Origin: CAVZAB01 sp963773155
GTDB taxonomy: Bacteria; Pseudomonadota; Alphaproteobacteria; Rhizobiales; Beijerinckiaceae
Direction of reading: 5' to 3'
Length of the DNA: 64,000 bases
Assembly: GCA_963773155.1 (NCBI GenBank)
Contig: CAVZAB010000016.1
Span: 1-64,000 of the forward strand
Shown here piece by piece: positions 1 through 8,098 of this stretch. The first letter of the stretch is position 1, and each line of letters starts with the position of its first letter. Position numbers and translations under genes: made by a program. The notes below the pieces were generated by a model, which searched no databases, was not told where the DNA came from, and worked only from the letters and a program-made list of their open reading frames with translations.

Positions 1-184
1 GTGACCAGAAGAAAAATCCGCCCCTTCTTGTCTTTGACGAAAAGGTTCTTGCTATGCGCCCCCGGGATGGCGCCGCGCAGGGATCTGGCTTCCGCCACGG
101 TAAAAGCTGGCGGATGGTCGATTATCTCGACGGCAATGTCGAGCGTCGCCTGAAAAAAGCCAGGAGCTCTGGTTCGGTCTGCAT
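1..184 (-). pseudogene. Prolyl-tRNA editing protein (ProX/YbaK family), 5' part, cut by window start
   Basis: This family hydrolyses mischarged Ala- or Cys-tRNA(Pro) in the cytoplasm. The gene reads leftward from an ATG at 184 (MQTEPELLAFF...) and leaves the window at base 1. After about residue 11 the reading shifts frame and continues as IAVEIIDHPPAFTVAEAR, then SLRGAIPGAHSKNLFVKDKK, which is the typical N-terminal half of the YbaK/ProX fold (HPPxFTVxE and the GxHxKNLFxKDKK block). The break sits in a run of six A (153-158); one extra A restores a single frame, so a homopolymer sequencing error is more likely than a true mutation. Only about 60 residues are visible, and catalytic activity cannot be judged. 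Confidence 0.72.
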
Positions 185-336
185 CAAGGGGTCCCACTGA
201 GCGAGGTCGGCGGGTTTCTGAGACGGCAGCGCCAGCTTGCACAAGCTGGGGCCGACCGGCTGCGGCTGAGGGCGAACTGCTCGGTTGCATTCGCGGAAAC
301 TTTGCGGCATAAGGCGCTGGTTAACCCAAAACGGAT

Positions 337-409
337 GCGGGTGTAGCTCAGAGGGTAGAGCACAACCTTGCCAAGGTTGGGGTCGAGGGTTCGAATCCCT
401 TCGCCCGCC
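337..409 (+). tRNA. tRNA-Gly (GCC anticodon)
   Basis: A full cloverleaf is readable: acceptor strand GCGGGTG pairing with CGCCCGC (402-408), a D arm around TAGCTCAGAGGGTAGAGC, an anticodon arm CAACCTTGCCAAGGTTG with anticodon GCC, and a T arm GAGGG-TTCGAAT-CCCTT. The 3' end is slightly odd: CGCCCGC is followed by C and then TCCA, so there is one base more than in the usual CGCCCGC-TCCA end of bacterial tRNA-Gly. This is either a C discriminator without a directly encoded CCA or a one-base insertion. The tRNA borders an accessory region full of mobile elements. Confidence 0.93.
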
Positions 410-477
410 TCCAAAATAACTATCGGAAACCAATGAGTTACATACGGTCCTTGTAACAGGGGCGAAAGCCCGGGCGG

Positions 478-2073
478 TCAGCTGCTGTTGAGCGCCAGCG
501 TCCGCTGCCTGACGATGTCAGGAAGGTATGGAATGGCCGGTTTGTCTTCGACGTCGAGCCTTGCGCCGAGATAGTCCCAGAAGATGATACCCAATTTGGC
601 GCAGGTCTTGGCCAGACCGAGGAAGGCGTCACGGCAATCGCGGCCTTGATCGCTGCGTGTCCCGCCACTGATTTTGCGTTTGGTGACCTGGCAGCGAATA
701 TCGTTTTCCGAACCGTTGGTATGGAGCGGGATCTCCGGTCGCTCGAGAACCTTGAGGAGTTCGGGTTTTTTGGCGTGCAGCCGTTTGAGGAGGCGGTCGA
801 GCGAGACGAAGCCAGTCGTGCGCTTGAAGATGCGATCGAAGCGGGCCCGCAATACCAACCGGCGCTGCGGCGAGGGATCAGTGCGGTAGTCGAGGAGATC
901 CCGGTAAAACGCCCAGATCAAACCGCGCAACTTCTCCTGGGCCATCCGATTGTGTTCGGTGAAAGCTTCAAGCTTATAGACGAGACGCTCGGCATGGACC
1001 CAACACAGGGCGTGTACGCCGACGTCGAATTGGCCGGCGTCGTCGCTGACGATGACACTCTTGCGCACGAAGCCGTGCGCCATGACGCTGCCCCACAACG
1101 CGCCCTCGGTGGCGATGCATACGGGGTCGGGCGTGACCTTGAGGTCGGTGAGGCCGAGGCTCTCCAGATGTCGGATCCAGGCGGTTGCGTCGGCGAAGTG
1201 TCGATCCGCATGCACGGCAAGCTTCGCTATCACAGATCCCGATAGCGCCCGCTCACGCATGTAAGCGAGGGCCTCGTCATTGACCACATAATCGGCATAG
1301 CCGGCACGCAGAAGCTCAAGAAAATTGAGCCGGCTTTTCGAGCCGGTCGTTCCAAACCAGGCGAAATGATCATTGCCGATCTGCGTACAGAAGCCATTTT
1401 TGCCCTTATGCCGCGCACCGGTGTCGTCGACCGTGATCCAGGCGGCGGTCCCGAGCCCGGCCCGCAAGACATCGCGCGCCTCAGCCACGAAGGGCTCCTG
1501 GTCGCCAATCAACATGCGCATAACTTGACGCTTCGAGATATCGATACCGATGGCCCGCAGTTGGGTGACCAACCGGGCAACAGTCACTTGTCCTTGATGG
1601 TGCTGAACGAGAACAAAACGGCGAAGCTCGGCGCCGAAATGCCCACGCACGCCGGCCGGCAGCGGCGCGATGACTGTCGCTCCAGCCGGCGTCAGCCAGC
1701 GCTCACGACGAAAGCGCAGGACATGGGGCCGTAAGACGAGATCCTGGACGACGAAGCTCTCATAACCTTTGAACCGGGAACCAGGCGGCACCTCCGCCTT
1801 GAGGATCCGTTCTTCGTGGATCACGCGTTTGGCGGTCTTCTTGCCGCCGCCAGGCCGCGGACCTTTCGGGGCCTCCGGTTGGCTTGCTTTGTCCATACCA
1901 CTGGGCTTGATCGGTGGCTTGATATCGGGCCGGCCCTTCTGACCTTTCAACCGGGCGTTCTCTTCGCGAAGCGCAGCAACAGTCTGCTTCAATGACGAAA
2001 CCTCGCCCAGAAGCTGCACTACCAGCATCTTCAGTTCAAAAAACGAAAGCGAATCAATATCGTGGGGCGGCAT
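478..2073 (-). CDS. IS66 family transposase (TnpC)
   Basis: Transposase of an IS66-type insertion sequence, 531 residues, the normal TnpC length. The N-terminus has a leucine-zipper-like helix (about 10-45: LVVQLLGEVSSLKQTVAALREENARLKGQ written in part), followed by a proline/lysine-rich linker (50-85). The DDE catalytic residues are visible at about D216/217 (TVDDTG), D344/345 (VSDDAG) and E456 (NGSEND), and the C-terminal region ends in a typical IS66 tail. The accessory genes tnpA and tnpB that normally lie upstream are absent; instead the 3' end of a group II intron lies 54 bases upstream of the start. I could not find a convincing pair of terminal inverted repeats, so the element looks incomplete although the reading frame is intact. 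Confidence 0.93.
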   Translation of the reverse strand: MPPHDIDSLSFFELKMLVVQLLGEVSSLKQTVAALREENARLKGQKGRPDIKPPIKPSGMDKASQPEAPKGPRPGGGKKTAKRVIHEERILKAEVPPGSRFKGYESFVVQDLVLRPHVLRFRRERWLTPAGATVIAPLPAGVRGHFGAELRRFVLVQHHQGQVTVARLVTQLRAIGIDISKRQVMRMLIGDQEPFVAEARDVLRAGLGTAAWITVDDTGARHKGKNGFCTQIGNDHFAWFGTTGSKSRLNFLELLRAGYADYVVNDEALAYMRERALSGSVIAKLAVHADRHFADATAWIRHLESLGLTDLKVTPDPVCIATEGALWGSVMAHGFVRKSVIVSDDAGQFDVGVHALCWVHAERLVYKLEAFTEHNRMAQEKLRGLIWAFYRDLLDYRTDPSPQRRLVLRARFDRIFKRTTGFVSLDRLLKRLHAKKPELLKVLERPEIPLHTNGSENDIRCQVTKRKISGGTRSDQGRDCRDAFLGLAKTCAKLGIIFWDYLGARLDVEDKPAIPYLPDIVRQRTLALNSS

Positions 2074-2128
2074 CCCCAGAATGAATCAGACCGCAGCCAT
2101 TTTGGGAATCCCAGCTTAAATATTTGAT

Positions 2129-2198
2129 CGCGGTAGGAATGCCCATTACTGGGCACCCCCCGCATAGGTCCGCACGTGCGGCTTGCCCGCATGCGGCC
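2129..2198 (-). ncRNA. Group II intron domains V and VI
   Basis: Domain V is the catalytic hairpin at 2167-2198 on the minus strand: GGCCGCATGCGG, a GCAA tetraloop, then CCGCACGTGCGGACC with the usual two-base bulge. Domain VI follows (2129-2163), with a GCGGGGGG...CCTACCGC stem that holds a bulged A as branch-point candidate, and the intron ends AT three bases later. The last codons of the maturase gene run through domain V and its stop codon lies in domain VI, an arrangement common in compact bacterial introns. Confidence 0.8.
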
Positions 2199-3521
2199 CC
2201 CACCTTGGGTGTTTGACGGCAAAGCGCTCTCTTGGCCAGGGGTGTCGGATCGCCGGTTTGGGGAGCCACTCGTCTGCCAGCTTCTCCATCCGCGTCCATG
2301 CCATGTCATCTTTCTGACTGCGACGCCGCAGCGTTCGCCACCAGGCTCGGATGACGTAGTAGCGGAAGGCCCCGAGCGCACGGATATTGTCCGGCACTGC
2401 GTGGTAATTGAAGAAGCCATCGACGACCTGCTTCAGCCAGTTCCCCTGTTCGGGGATCGCTTGGTGCATACGTCGTCGAAGTTCCTCCTTCACTTTCTGG
2501 ACCTTCGCCCGCAGCCGATCGCGCCGGCTTTTTCTCTTGAGAGAGAAGCGGCCACCACGCGTCTTGCTGCAGATGAAGGTGAAGCCCAGAAAGTTGAAGG
2601 TTTCCGGTTTGCCGAGCCCGCTCTTCTCGCGATTCGCCACCGCATGGCGGCCGAACTCGATCAGGCGGGTTTTATCCGGATGGAGCGACAGAGCGAATTC
2701 CTCAAATCGTGCACGCATCGCATCGAGGAACCGACGGGCGTCGTCCTCGTGCTCGAAGCCGGCCACTAGATCATCGGCGTAGCGCACGATGATCATGTCA
2801 CCGGTGGCTTCGTGCCTTCGCCAGCGTTCAGCCCAGAGGTCGAAAACGTAGTGCAGGTAGATGTTGGCGAGCAGCGGTGATGCCACCGACCCTTGCCCCG
2901 TCCCCACGTCACTGACCGCCACGGCCCCATCTTCGAGGATACCCGCCCTCAGCCATTTCTGTATCAGGCGGATGATGCGCTTGTCGCCGATCCGGTGCTC
3001 GACGAAACGGACGAGCCAATCCTGGCTGACCGATCCGAAGAAGTCCCGGATATCGGCATCAAGTATGTAGTTCACCGTCCGGCGGTCGATCCCCACCATC
3101 AACGCGTCGAGCGCGTCATGTGGCCCCCGTCTGGGTCGGAACCCGTACGAGAAGCCGAGGAAATCTACCTCGTAGATGGCATTCAGCACCATGACGGTGG
3201 CACCCTGGACGATCTTATCTTCCAGGGCAGCAACCGCGAGTGGCCGTTGCCGGCCGTCCGCCTTCGGTATGTACGTCCGGCGGGATGGCTGCGGCCGGTA
3301 GGCTCCCCGGTGGACCCGTCCATGCAAGTCCTCAAGCCTGGGCTCAAGGTCTGCCTCGTAGTCCTCCCACGTCACGCCGTCCACACCGGCGGCAGCTTTG
3401 CGCTTGAGCGCGTAGAACGCCAGTCGGAGCGTATCAACATTAATGTGGTGGAGGAGCGCGGTGAACCGTTCCTTCGTCCTTTGCCTTGCAGTTTGCCGTA
3501 CGCGACCCAACGCCTGGGTGA
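2146..3521 (-). CDS. ltrA: Group II intron reverse transcriptase/maturase, 5' end displaced by IS3 insertion
   Basis: Multifunctional intron-encoded protein: reverse transcription, splicing (maturase) and retromobility. Visible in order are the N-terminal motif ERFTALLHHI, the RT0/RT1 region KRKAAAGVDGVTWEDYE, RT motifs including SYGFRPRRGPHDAL and GTGQGSVASPLLANIYLHYV, the catalytic YADD, then NFLGFTF, and the C-terminal maturase region with the RHPWPRERF block. The insertion of an IS3 element removed the upstream part: the frame continues upstream of the element as ...PTVVADHI, and joining the flanks over one copy of a TGA repeat gives an uninterrupted reading frame (...VVADHITQALGRVRQ). 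The N-terminal residues in the present copy are therefore IS-derived or lost. There is no obvious HNH endonuclease domain. Confidence 0.88.
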
Positions 3522-3536
3522 CGTGAGCCCCAGACC

Positions 3537-4388
3537 TCATCCAGCAACCAGGGGAGTCCGAGGTTGATTTGAGCCATGTTGGCTCGGTGATGCAAGAGGC
3601 TTTAATGCGGCGCGGAATCTGTCGGCGAAAGACGCCGGTGACAGATTGCCAAGGCCGCTGTGGGGCCTCGAGCGATTGTAATCCTCCTTCCATGCTGCGA
3701 GCACAAGCCGAGCGTGAGCAAGCGAAGTGAAAAGTGTCTCGTTGAGACATTCGTCGCGCAATCGACCGATGAAGGACTCGGCGAATGCGTTTTGCTGCGG
3801 TTTGCCCGGGGCAATGTAATGCCATTCAACCGAGGTCACCTGACACCAGTGCAAGATAGCTATGCTTGTCAGCTCGGTGCCGTTGTCGGAGACGCAAGTC
3901 GTTGGTCGGCCGCGGTCCATGACGATGGTGTCGAGTTCACGGGCGACCCGCAGACCTGACAGCGAGGTATCTGGAACGAGCGCCAGGCATTCCCGGGTGA
4001 AATCGTCGACGACCACCAGGATCCGGAAGCGGCGGCCGCCGGTAAAGGCGTCAGAGGCAAAATCCAGGCTCCACCGCTGATTGGGACGCAGCGGAAGTTC
4101 CATCGGCATCCGCGTGCCCAGGGCCCGCTTGCGGCCACCCCGACGGCGAACCTGCAGTCTTTCCTCCCGATAGAGACGGCGAAACTTCTTGTGGTTCATG
4201 GCAAACACTTCACGTGTCATGAGAATCCGCAGACGACGATAACCAAAGCGGCGCCGCGCTGCGGCCAACTCGCGTAGTCGGGAACGAACCTCGGCGTCAT
4301 CCGGACGCCTACCGCGATAGCGCACCGAAGAACGATCCACCTCAAGGACTGAGCACGCCCGCCGTTCGCTGACCTCAAAGAGCTTCAT
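3537..4388 (-). CDS. IS3-family transposase OrfB (integrase catalytic subunit)
   Basis: DDE-type recombinase of 283 residues. An N-terminal HTH_21-like region (about 40-75, RRFGYRRLRILM) is followed by the rve integrase core: D at WSLDFASDAF, D at CVSDNGTEL and E at AFAESFIGRLRDECL, with the usual SRPHSGLGNLSP ending. The ATG overlaps the end of orfA as ATGA, and IS3 elements usually produce an OrfAB fusion by -1 frameshifting near here. The frame is intact. The stop lies about 13 bases from the element end. Confidence 0.94.
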   Translation of the reverse strand: MKLFEVSERRACSVLEVDRSSVRYRGRRPDDAEVRSRLRELAAARRRFGYRRLRILMTREVFAMNHKKFRRLYREERLQVRRRGGRKRALGTRMPMELPLRPNQRWSLDFASDAFTGGRRFRILVVVDDFTRECLALVPDTSLSGLRVARELDTIVMDRGRPTTCVSDNGTELTSIAILHWCQVTSVEWHYIAPGKPQQNAFAESFIGRLRDECLNETLFTSLAHARLVLAAWKEDYNRSRPHSGLGNLSPASFADRFRAALKPLASPSQHGSNQPRTPLVAG

Positions 4389-4702
4389 GAGATCAGCGAC
4401 GGCTTCAACGCCTGACAGCGGGCGTAGAATTTGGTTGCGGCGATCTCCTTGAGCATGGCATTGTCGAGCATCGAGTTGGCGAACAGCCCTTCAATTTGGC
4501 GTTTCGTCCTCGAGCGCCTTCAGACGCTTGGCATCCGACACTTCAAGCGCGCCGTACTGGGCCTTCGACTTGTAAAAGGTCGGCTCGCTAACGCCGTGCT
4601 GCGACAGACGTCCGCCGTCTTCGCCCCAGCCTCATGTTCCCGCAGGATCCCAATGATTTGTTCTTCCGTGATCTGTCTACCCTTCACGTCCATCCCTCCC
4701 AA
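4385..4702 (-). pseudogene. IS3-family transposase OrfA, three frame breaks
   Basis: The first gene of the IS3 element, a small helix-turn-helix protein (HTH_8/TnpA of IS3). The start MDVKGRQITEEQIIGILREH is typical, but the reading frame shifts after DVCR, resumes as QHGVSEPTFYKSKAQYGALE, and shifts twice more near LEDE and LKG before ending ...FYARCQALKPSLIS. Each break is explained by one missing base, two of them in short homopolymers (GAAAC for GAAAAC, GGCTG for GGCCTG). Because the orfB frame is clean, these could be real decay of the IS or sequencing errors. Confidence 0.8.
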
Positions 4703-4744
4703 GGGTGATGGACTTCCTGTTTTGGAGGAGATTTAGGGCTCACG

Positions 4745-5005
4745 TGATGTGGTCTGCGACCACGGTGGGGCAACAGCACCTCGCATATCGGCGCTGCACC
4801 TGTTGCCTTCGAGTTCCGGGACTATCTCGGCCCCCACATTGAGCAAACTTTCGCGGCTCAATACACACCCCATGCAATTGCTGTGTACGCTTCGCGGCCG
4901 CCGTCACCGGCGGAACCTCGCGCAACACTCGCTACCAGGCGGGCGCTACCCCTTACCTGGGCAGGACTTTCACCTGCTGGATTCCGCCAGCTTGGCCTGG
5001 CGCAC
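4745..5005 (-). other. 5' segment of the group II intron (domain I start and beginning of maturase frame)
   Basis: This is the intron part upstream of the IS3 insertion. On the minus strand it begins GTGCGCCAGG and contains the AGGTGAAAGTCC and GGTAGCGAGTG blocks conserved at the 5' ends of this intron class. An open frame starting near 4928 (MLREVPPVTAAAKRTQ...) runs to the insertion and is in frame with the reverse transcriptase on the other side of the IS. Normal introns of this type have roughly 500-600 bases here, so the 5' part is rather short even after allowing for the insertion. Confidence 0.7.
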
Positions 5006-5489
5006 CCCGCGGTTTTGCCCCTATTACATCGAACATTGCAAACTTCAGCTTAGTCTCGCTGGCGAAAAGTCGTTCAAGGCGCTGACGCCCGAGCGCTGGC
5101 GAAACTTCGCAAATCGGAGCCGTCTCCCCGGAGGGGCCGTGGTGACCGCAGTGGCGAGACGGCAGCGGCACTGCACGACAAGTGGCCGATTCTCACGGAG
5201 TGCGATGTGGTTCCACCCCAGGTACTCCAGCGGATCGACCCACATATCGATGAGATGGCAAACGGTCTCAATCCTTAGGAACTAGATCACGATCGTCACG
5301 ATTGCTCGCGACGGACGCGGTCCCCAAGCGCCTATTAAGCGCGCGGCCGACGCGGAGCCTGACGGAACAACAGCTGTAAGACCGGTCGACTTCTCTAGCC
5401 AGGCAAGCGACCTCGCCAGCAACGTGGTGGCAGCCACCGTGCCGCGTCTCCTCCTCGAAAAAATCGCGGAACGCGGTGTAGGTCTAAGA
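5006..5489. other. Unassigned stretch outside the intron 5' boundary
   Basis: The bases next to the intron are its 5' exon. A plus-strand frame ending at about 5279 reads ...GETAAALHDKWPILTECD then VVPPQVLQRIDPHIDEMANG before a stop; it looks protein-like and may be the C-terminus of a decayed gene, but I do not recognise the family and it has no start in this window. From 5280 to 5489 I see no gene, RNA or clear repeat. Confidence 0.4.
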
Positions 5490-5858
5490 GATCGCTAATT
5501 GCGTCGTAATTAATTGAATTGATCCTTCCTTAATGGGTGACCAGGCGAAATCCATGCGCGCGATATCCCGACAAGCCGAGTGCTAGCAGGAGAAGTCGGG
5601 TTTTCTCATACACATCGCCTGCCTCGTTGGAGACGCACGGTTGGATGTCGCCACGGTCCCATACCATCTCACAGTGGTGATCATTCGCTCAATGATCTCA
5701 GGCTTTCTCGTTCTTTAAAGAATGCATGGTCAGACTTTGCGGGACCAAGCGTACGAAATCCGGACCGCTGGTCACGGTCGGGATATCGCGCGCATGGATT
5801 TCGCCTAGCCACCCATTAAGGAAGGATCGATTCAATTAAGTGCGACGCAAGTGGCGAT
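5490..5858. repeat. MITE-like element with ~70-bp terminal inverted repeats
   Basis: The left arm (about 5490-5572) and right arm (about 5776-5858) are inverted copies of each other over roughly 70 bases with only a handful of mismatches. The core TTAATTGAAT.GATCCTTCC, TTAATGGGTG and GGCGAAATCCATGCGCGCG blocks are shared. The roughly 200 bases between them contain no convincing gene, only a 79-codon frame with no recognisable motif. Long inverted ends around a short non-coding core are the layout of a miniature inverted-repeat transposable element or a deleted insertion sequence. I could not define a target duplication with certainty. Confidence 0.7.
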
Positions 5859-5899
5859 GCTGATTGAGGGGCTTTCGCAATGGTCTCAAAATGGTCGGG

Positions 5900-6850
5900 C
5901 TAGACTGTGAGCGCGCGCTTTAGCGCCAGCAACCGGGTCAGGAACTCGTCGCGTCGGGCCGCAAGATCGGCGATCGACCGGTCTCTTGCTGCTTCTTTGA
6001 TGCTATCGATCAGCATTCTTTGCGTGCCTTCGTCGAGATCCGGCGTACCCAGATCCGCCCACCATCCCCGCATCGCGGGCACGATATGGTCGATGAAATG
6101 TTCGATCCCCCCTTCACCACCGGCGAGGTGGAAGGTCAGATGCGGGCCCATCAGAGCCCAGCGCAGTCCCGGTCCTTCTGCGATCGCTGCGTCGACTTCG
6201 GCGGCGCTTGCGACCCCCGTCGCAACGAGATGAACGGCTTCACGCCACATAGCCGCCTGCAACCGGTTCGCGACATGGCCTGGCACTTCCTTACGGATTT
6301 CGATCGGGCATTTGCCAATCGCTCGGTAGAAGGCCATCGCCGTCGAAACGGCTTGCGGCGAAGCCGTAGGCCCGCCGACAACTTCCACGAGCGGCATGAG
6401 ATGCGGCGGATTGAACGGGTGACCAATGACGCAACGGCCGGAAAAGCGACACCCTTCGGACAGCCGGCTGATCAACAGACCCGACGAGGAGGAGGCAATG
6501 ACTATTTCTTCCGGTAGAACGGCGGCGATGGACGGCAACAAGGCCTTTTTGATCTCGTAGCGTTCAGGCGCACTCTCCTGCACAAACTCTGTCCCAGCGA
6601 CGGCCCGCACGGGATCCGTCTCGAACCGCCAGGCATCGGGATTGGCGTCCGCAACCGCGCCGAGGCGCTGCAGCGCCGGCCACGCAGAAGCTATCGTGCG
6701 GCGTACGAGATCCGGTGCGCTTGCCGACGGATCGCTCACCGTCACCTCTAGTCCACGACTGAGGAAATAGGCCGTCCAACTCGCACCGATCGTTCCGGCA
6801 CCAATGACCGCGACATGGTGGATATGGCTTGCTGCTGTGTTCATAATCAT
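5900..6850 (-). CDS. 3-hydroxyacyl-CoA dehydrogenase family protein (possible carnitine 3-dehydrogenase type)
   Basis: NAD-dependent L-3-hydroxyacid dehydrogenase of 316 residues. The N-terminal Rossmann domain has GAGTIGASW (about 17-25), and the catalytic region has SSSSGLLISRL and IGHPFNPPHLMPLVEVVGG with the His of the family at HPFNPP. The C-terminal 3HCDH domain begins at about 190 (KEVPGHVANRLQAA). The single short C-terminal domain and length match the stand-alone group that includes carnitine 3-dehydrogenase and L-gulonate dehydrogenase rather than multifunctional beta-oxidation proteins. The substrate cannot be set from sequence. No operon partner is adjacent; an EAL relic lies upstream. 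Confidence 0.88.
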   Translation of the reverse strand: MIMNTAASHIHHVAVIGAGTIGASWTAYFLSRGLEVTVSDPSASAPDLVRRTIASAWPALQRLGAVADANPDAWRFETDPVRAVAGTEFVQESAPERYEIKKALLPSIAAVLPEEIVIASSSSGLLISRLSEGCRFSGRCVIGHPFNPPHLMPLVEVVGGPTASPQAVSTAMAFYRAIGKCPIEIRKEVPGHVANRLQAAMWREAVHLVATGVASAAEVDAAIAEGPGLRWALMGPHLTFHLAGGEGGIEHFIDHIVPAMRGWWADLGTPDLDEGTQRMLIDSIKEAARDRSIADLAARRDEFLTRLLALKRALTV

Positions 6851-7049
6851 CCCCGATTGATCCGTCCAAGATCAATTGACCTGCACTTGGCGAATTCCTG
6901 GGCTGGAACTCGGAAGAAAGATAGAGTTTGACACCAGGACCGAGAAGAACCGACCGGAAACTATCACCAATGGGATTGCAGCGCTCGACGCGGCTGGCGG
7001 ATTCTTCTAACTGAATACCAGGCACACGCGCACAGCCCCGCATTTGGAC

Positions 7050-7386
7050 GACGGGCAGCCGTTCATCGGTTAAATCCGGACTGTGGATCAATAAGCCTTG
7101 CATGAAATCAACGCCGATTTCGTATAGGGCCCCGCACCGTTTCACTCTCAACGAATTCGGCTTTGACCTTGACGCGGACAGCTCCGTCGACATCGACGAA
7201 TTAGTCTGCCGCCGACCTCGTCAACAAATCGGTTAGAACCGCCAAACCCCAGCGCACGACCCCGCAGCCGCAAACGCGGCGGGTTTCGGTGATTTCAAAG
7301 CACAGACGACCACAGACGGCCGCACCCGAATGCAATCGCTGGAGAGAGGTATCCCATTGATCAATCTGTGGCGCACGACAATTCAA
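7050..7386 (-). pseudogene. Relic of an EAL-domain (c-di-GMP phosphodiesterase) gene
   Basis: Three fragments in order on the minus strand match the second half of an EAL domain: LCFEITETR (the cFEiTETaa motif), then KAEFVESETVR (the iAEfVEs motif), then a frame change and ALYEIGVDFMQGLLIHSP (the lreiGvdyaQGy..hrP motif). The spacing between the first two is far too short (about 45 instead of 80 residues) and contains stops, so a piece is deleted and the remnant cannot fold. No start codon or GGDEF part remains. The identification rests on motif order and is an inference by eye. Confidence 0.6.
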
Positions 7387-7760
7387 CCCAACAGTACGAC
7401 GCTTTCCTGCTCGTTAGGGTCAGTTCTAGCAATCACGGCCCGGACCGGCTTGTCGGTCGGATTGTAGGGCTGGTGCGGGACGCCGGCCGGAATGTAGACG
7501 AAATCGCCGGCCCGTGCCCGCATCACTTCGGTAAGATCGGGCCCGTGGCGCATCTCGGCCTCGCCCTCCAATACGAAAATCGCCGTCTCATGATTCTCAT
7601 GATAGTGCGGCTTCGCTGAGCCGCCCGGCGGAATGGTTAGAAGGTGCATGCAAAGGGCGTTTGACGCCACGGATTCTTTTGATATCCCGGCGAAATAATC
7701 GAAACCCTGCTTGCCATGATAGGTCTCGCCTTGATTGCGGATGAGCTTGCAGGAATTCAT
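7383..7760 (-). CDS. Cupin-domain protein
   Basis: Small beta-barrel protein of 125 residues. The two cupin motifs are clear: PGGSAKPHYHENHETAIFVL with the metal-binding HxH...E, then GDFVYIPAGVPHQPYN with the second His. The start at 7760 (MNSCKLIRNQ) is preferred over an ATG seven codons upstream because ACGGAGCC precedes it at proper spacing. Such proteins can be sugar isomerases, dioxygenases or sensors, and nothing here decides between them. The gene stands alone, next to an EAL relic. Confidence 0.82.
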   Translation of the reverse strand: MNSCKLIRNQGETYHGKQGFDYFAGISKESVASNALCMHLLTIPPGGSAKPHYHENHETAIFVLEGEAEMRHGPDLTEVMRARAGDFVYIPAGVPHQPYNPTDKPVRAVIARTDPNEQESVVLLG

Positions 7761-7781
7761 CGATTGGCTCCGTGTTGGCAA

Positions 7782-8098
7782 TGATGGCGGCAGTCATTGT
7801 GTCCATGGGGCGGTTCGACCGACCTTTCGATAACCGGGGTCAGACTCGCCCAGCGTTTGGCCGTCACCTGCCATCAGATTGCCCCGTCTCTGCCGGCGGG
7901 TCGAGACCGAATCGAGCGTTGTGGCTGGCGTCGCGCCCGATCAGCGGATGCAGCGCCCCCACGCCAAAGGATCGCCATTCTCGTGCGCGCGTCAGGGTGT
8001 GGCGTGAGACCATTACCAGCACGCCTTCGGGCCGGCCGCGGCCAGGGAGGGTCCGACTGCGACGCTTGCGGCTGGCACAGCCCGGATGGTGCCTAAGG
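7782..8098. other. Intergenic stretch, no gene recognised
   Basis: Between the cupin gene and the end of cckA. A minus-strand frame (VLVMVSRHTLTRAREW...) is open but matches nothing I know and has no ribosome-binding site. I see no RNA gene, repeat or strong terminator hairpin. Confidence 0.4.

Larger units (their letters stand above)
3522..4744 (-). mobile_element. IS3-family insertion sequence
   Basis: About 1.2 kb element inserted in the group II intron. Its ends are imperfect inverted repeats: the left end reads TGAGCCCCAGACCTCATCCA from 3524, and the right end read inward on the other strand TGAGCCCTAAATCTCCTCCA from 4742, with further matching AGG..AGTCC downstream. Immediately outside, both flanks carry TGA (3519-3521 and 4745-4747), a fitting 3-bp target duplication if the terminal CG is counted as part of the element; the exact boundary is uncertain by two bases. 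It encodes orfA and orfB. Confidence 0.85.
2127..5005 (-). mobile_element. Group II intron, interrupted by an IS3-family element
   Basis: Retroelement on the minus strand. The 5' end at 5005 reads GTGCGCC, the conserved GUGYG start of group II introns, and the next ~120 bases have the classic 5' domain layout (GGTGAAAGTCC... and GGTAGCGAGTG...). The 3' end at 2127 is an AT (AY consensus) after domain VI. The intron encodes a reverse transcriptase/maturase. It is split by an IS3 element (about 3522-4744): removing that element leaves about 1.66 kb. The 3' exon is the sequence just upstream of the IS66 tnpC gene. Splicing competence of the interrupted copy is doubtful. Confidence 0.85.

Noticed and set aside
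5580..5819. A 79-codon gene inside the MITE-like element
   Set aside because: No motif, no ribosome-binding site, and its end lies in the inverted repeat; most likely chance.
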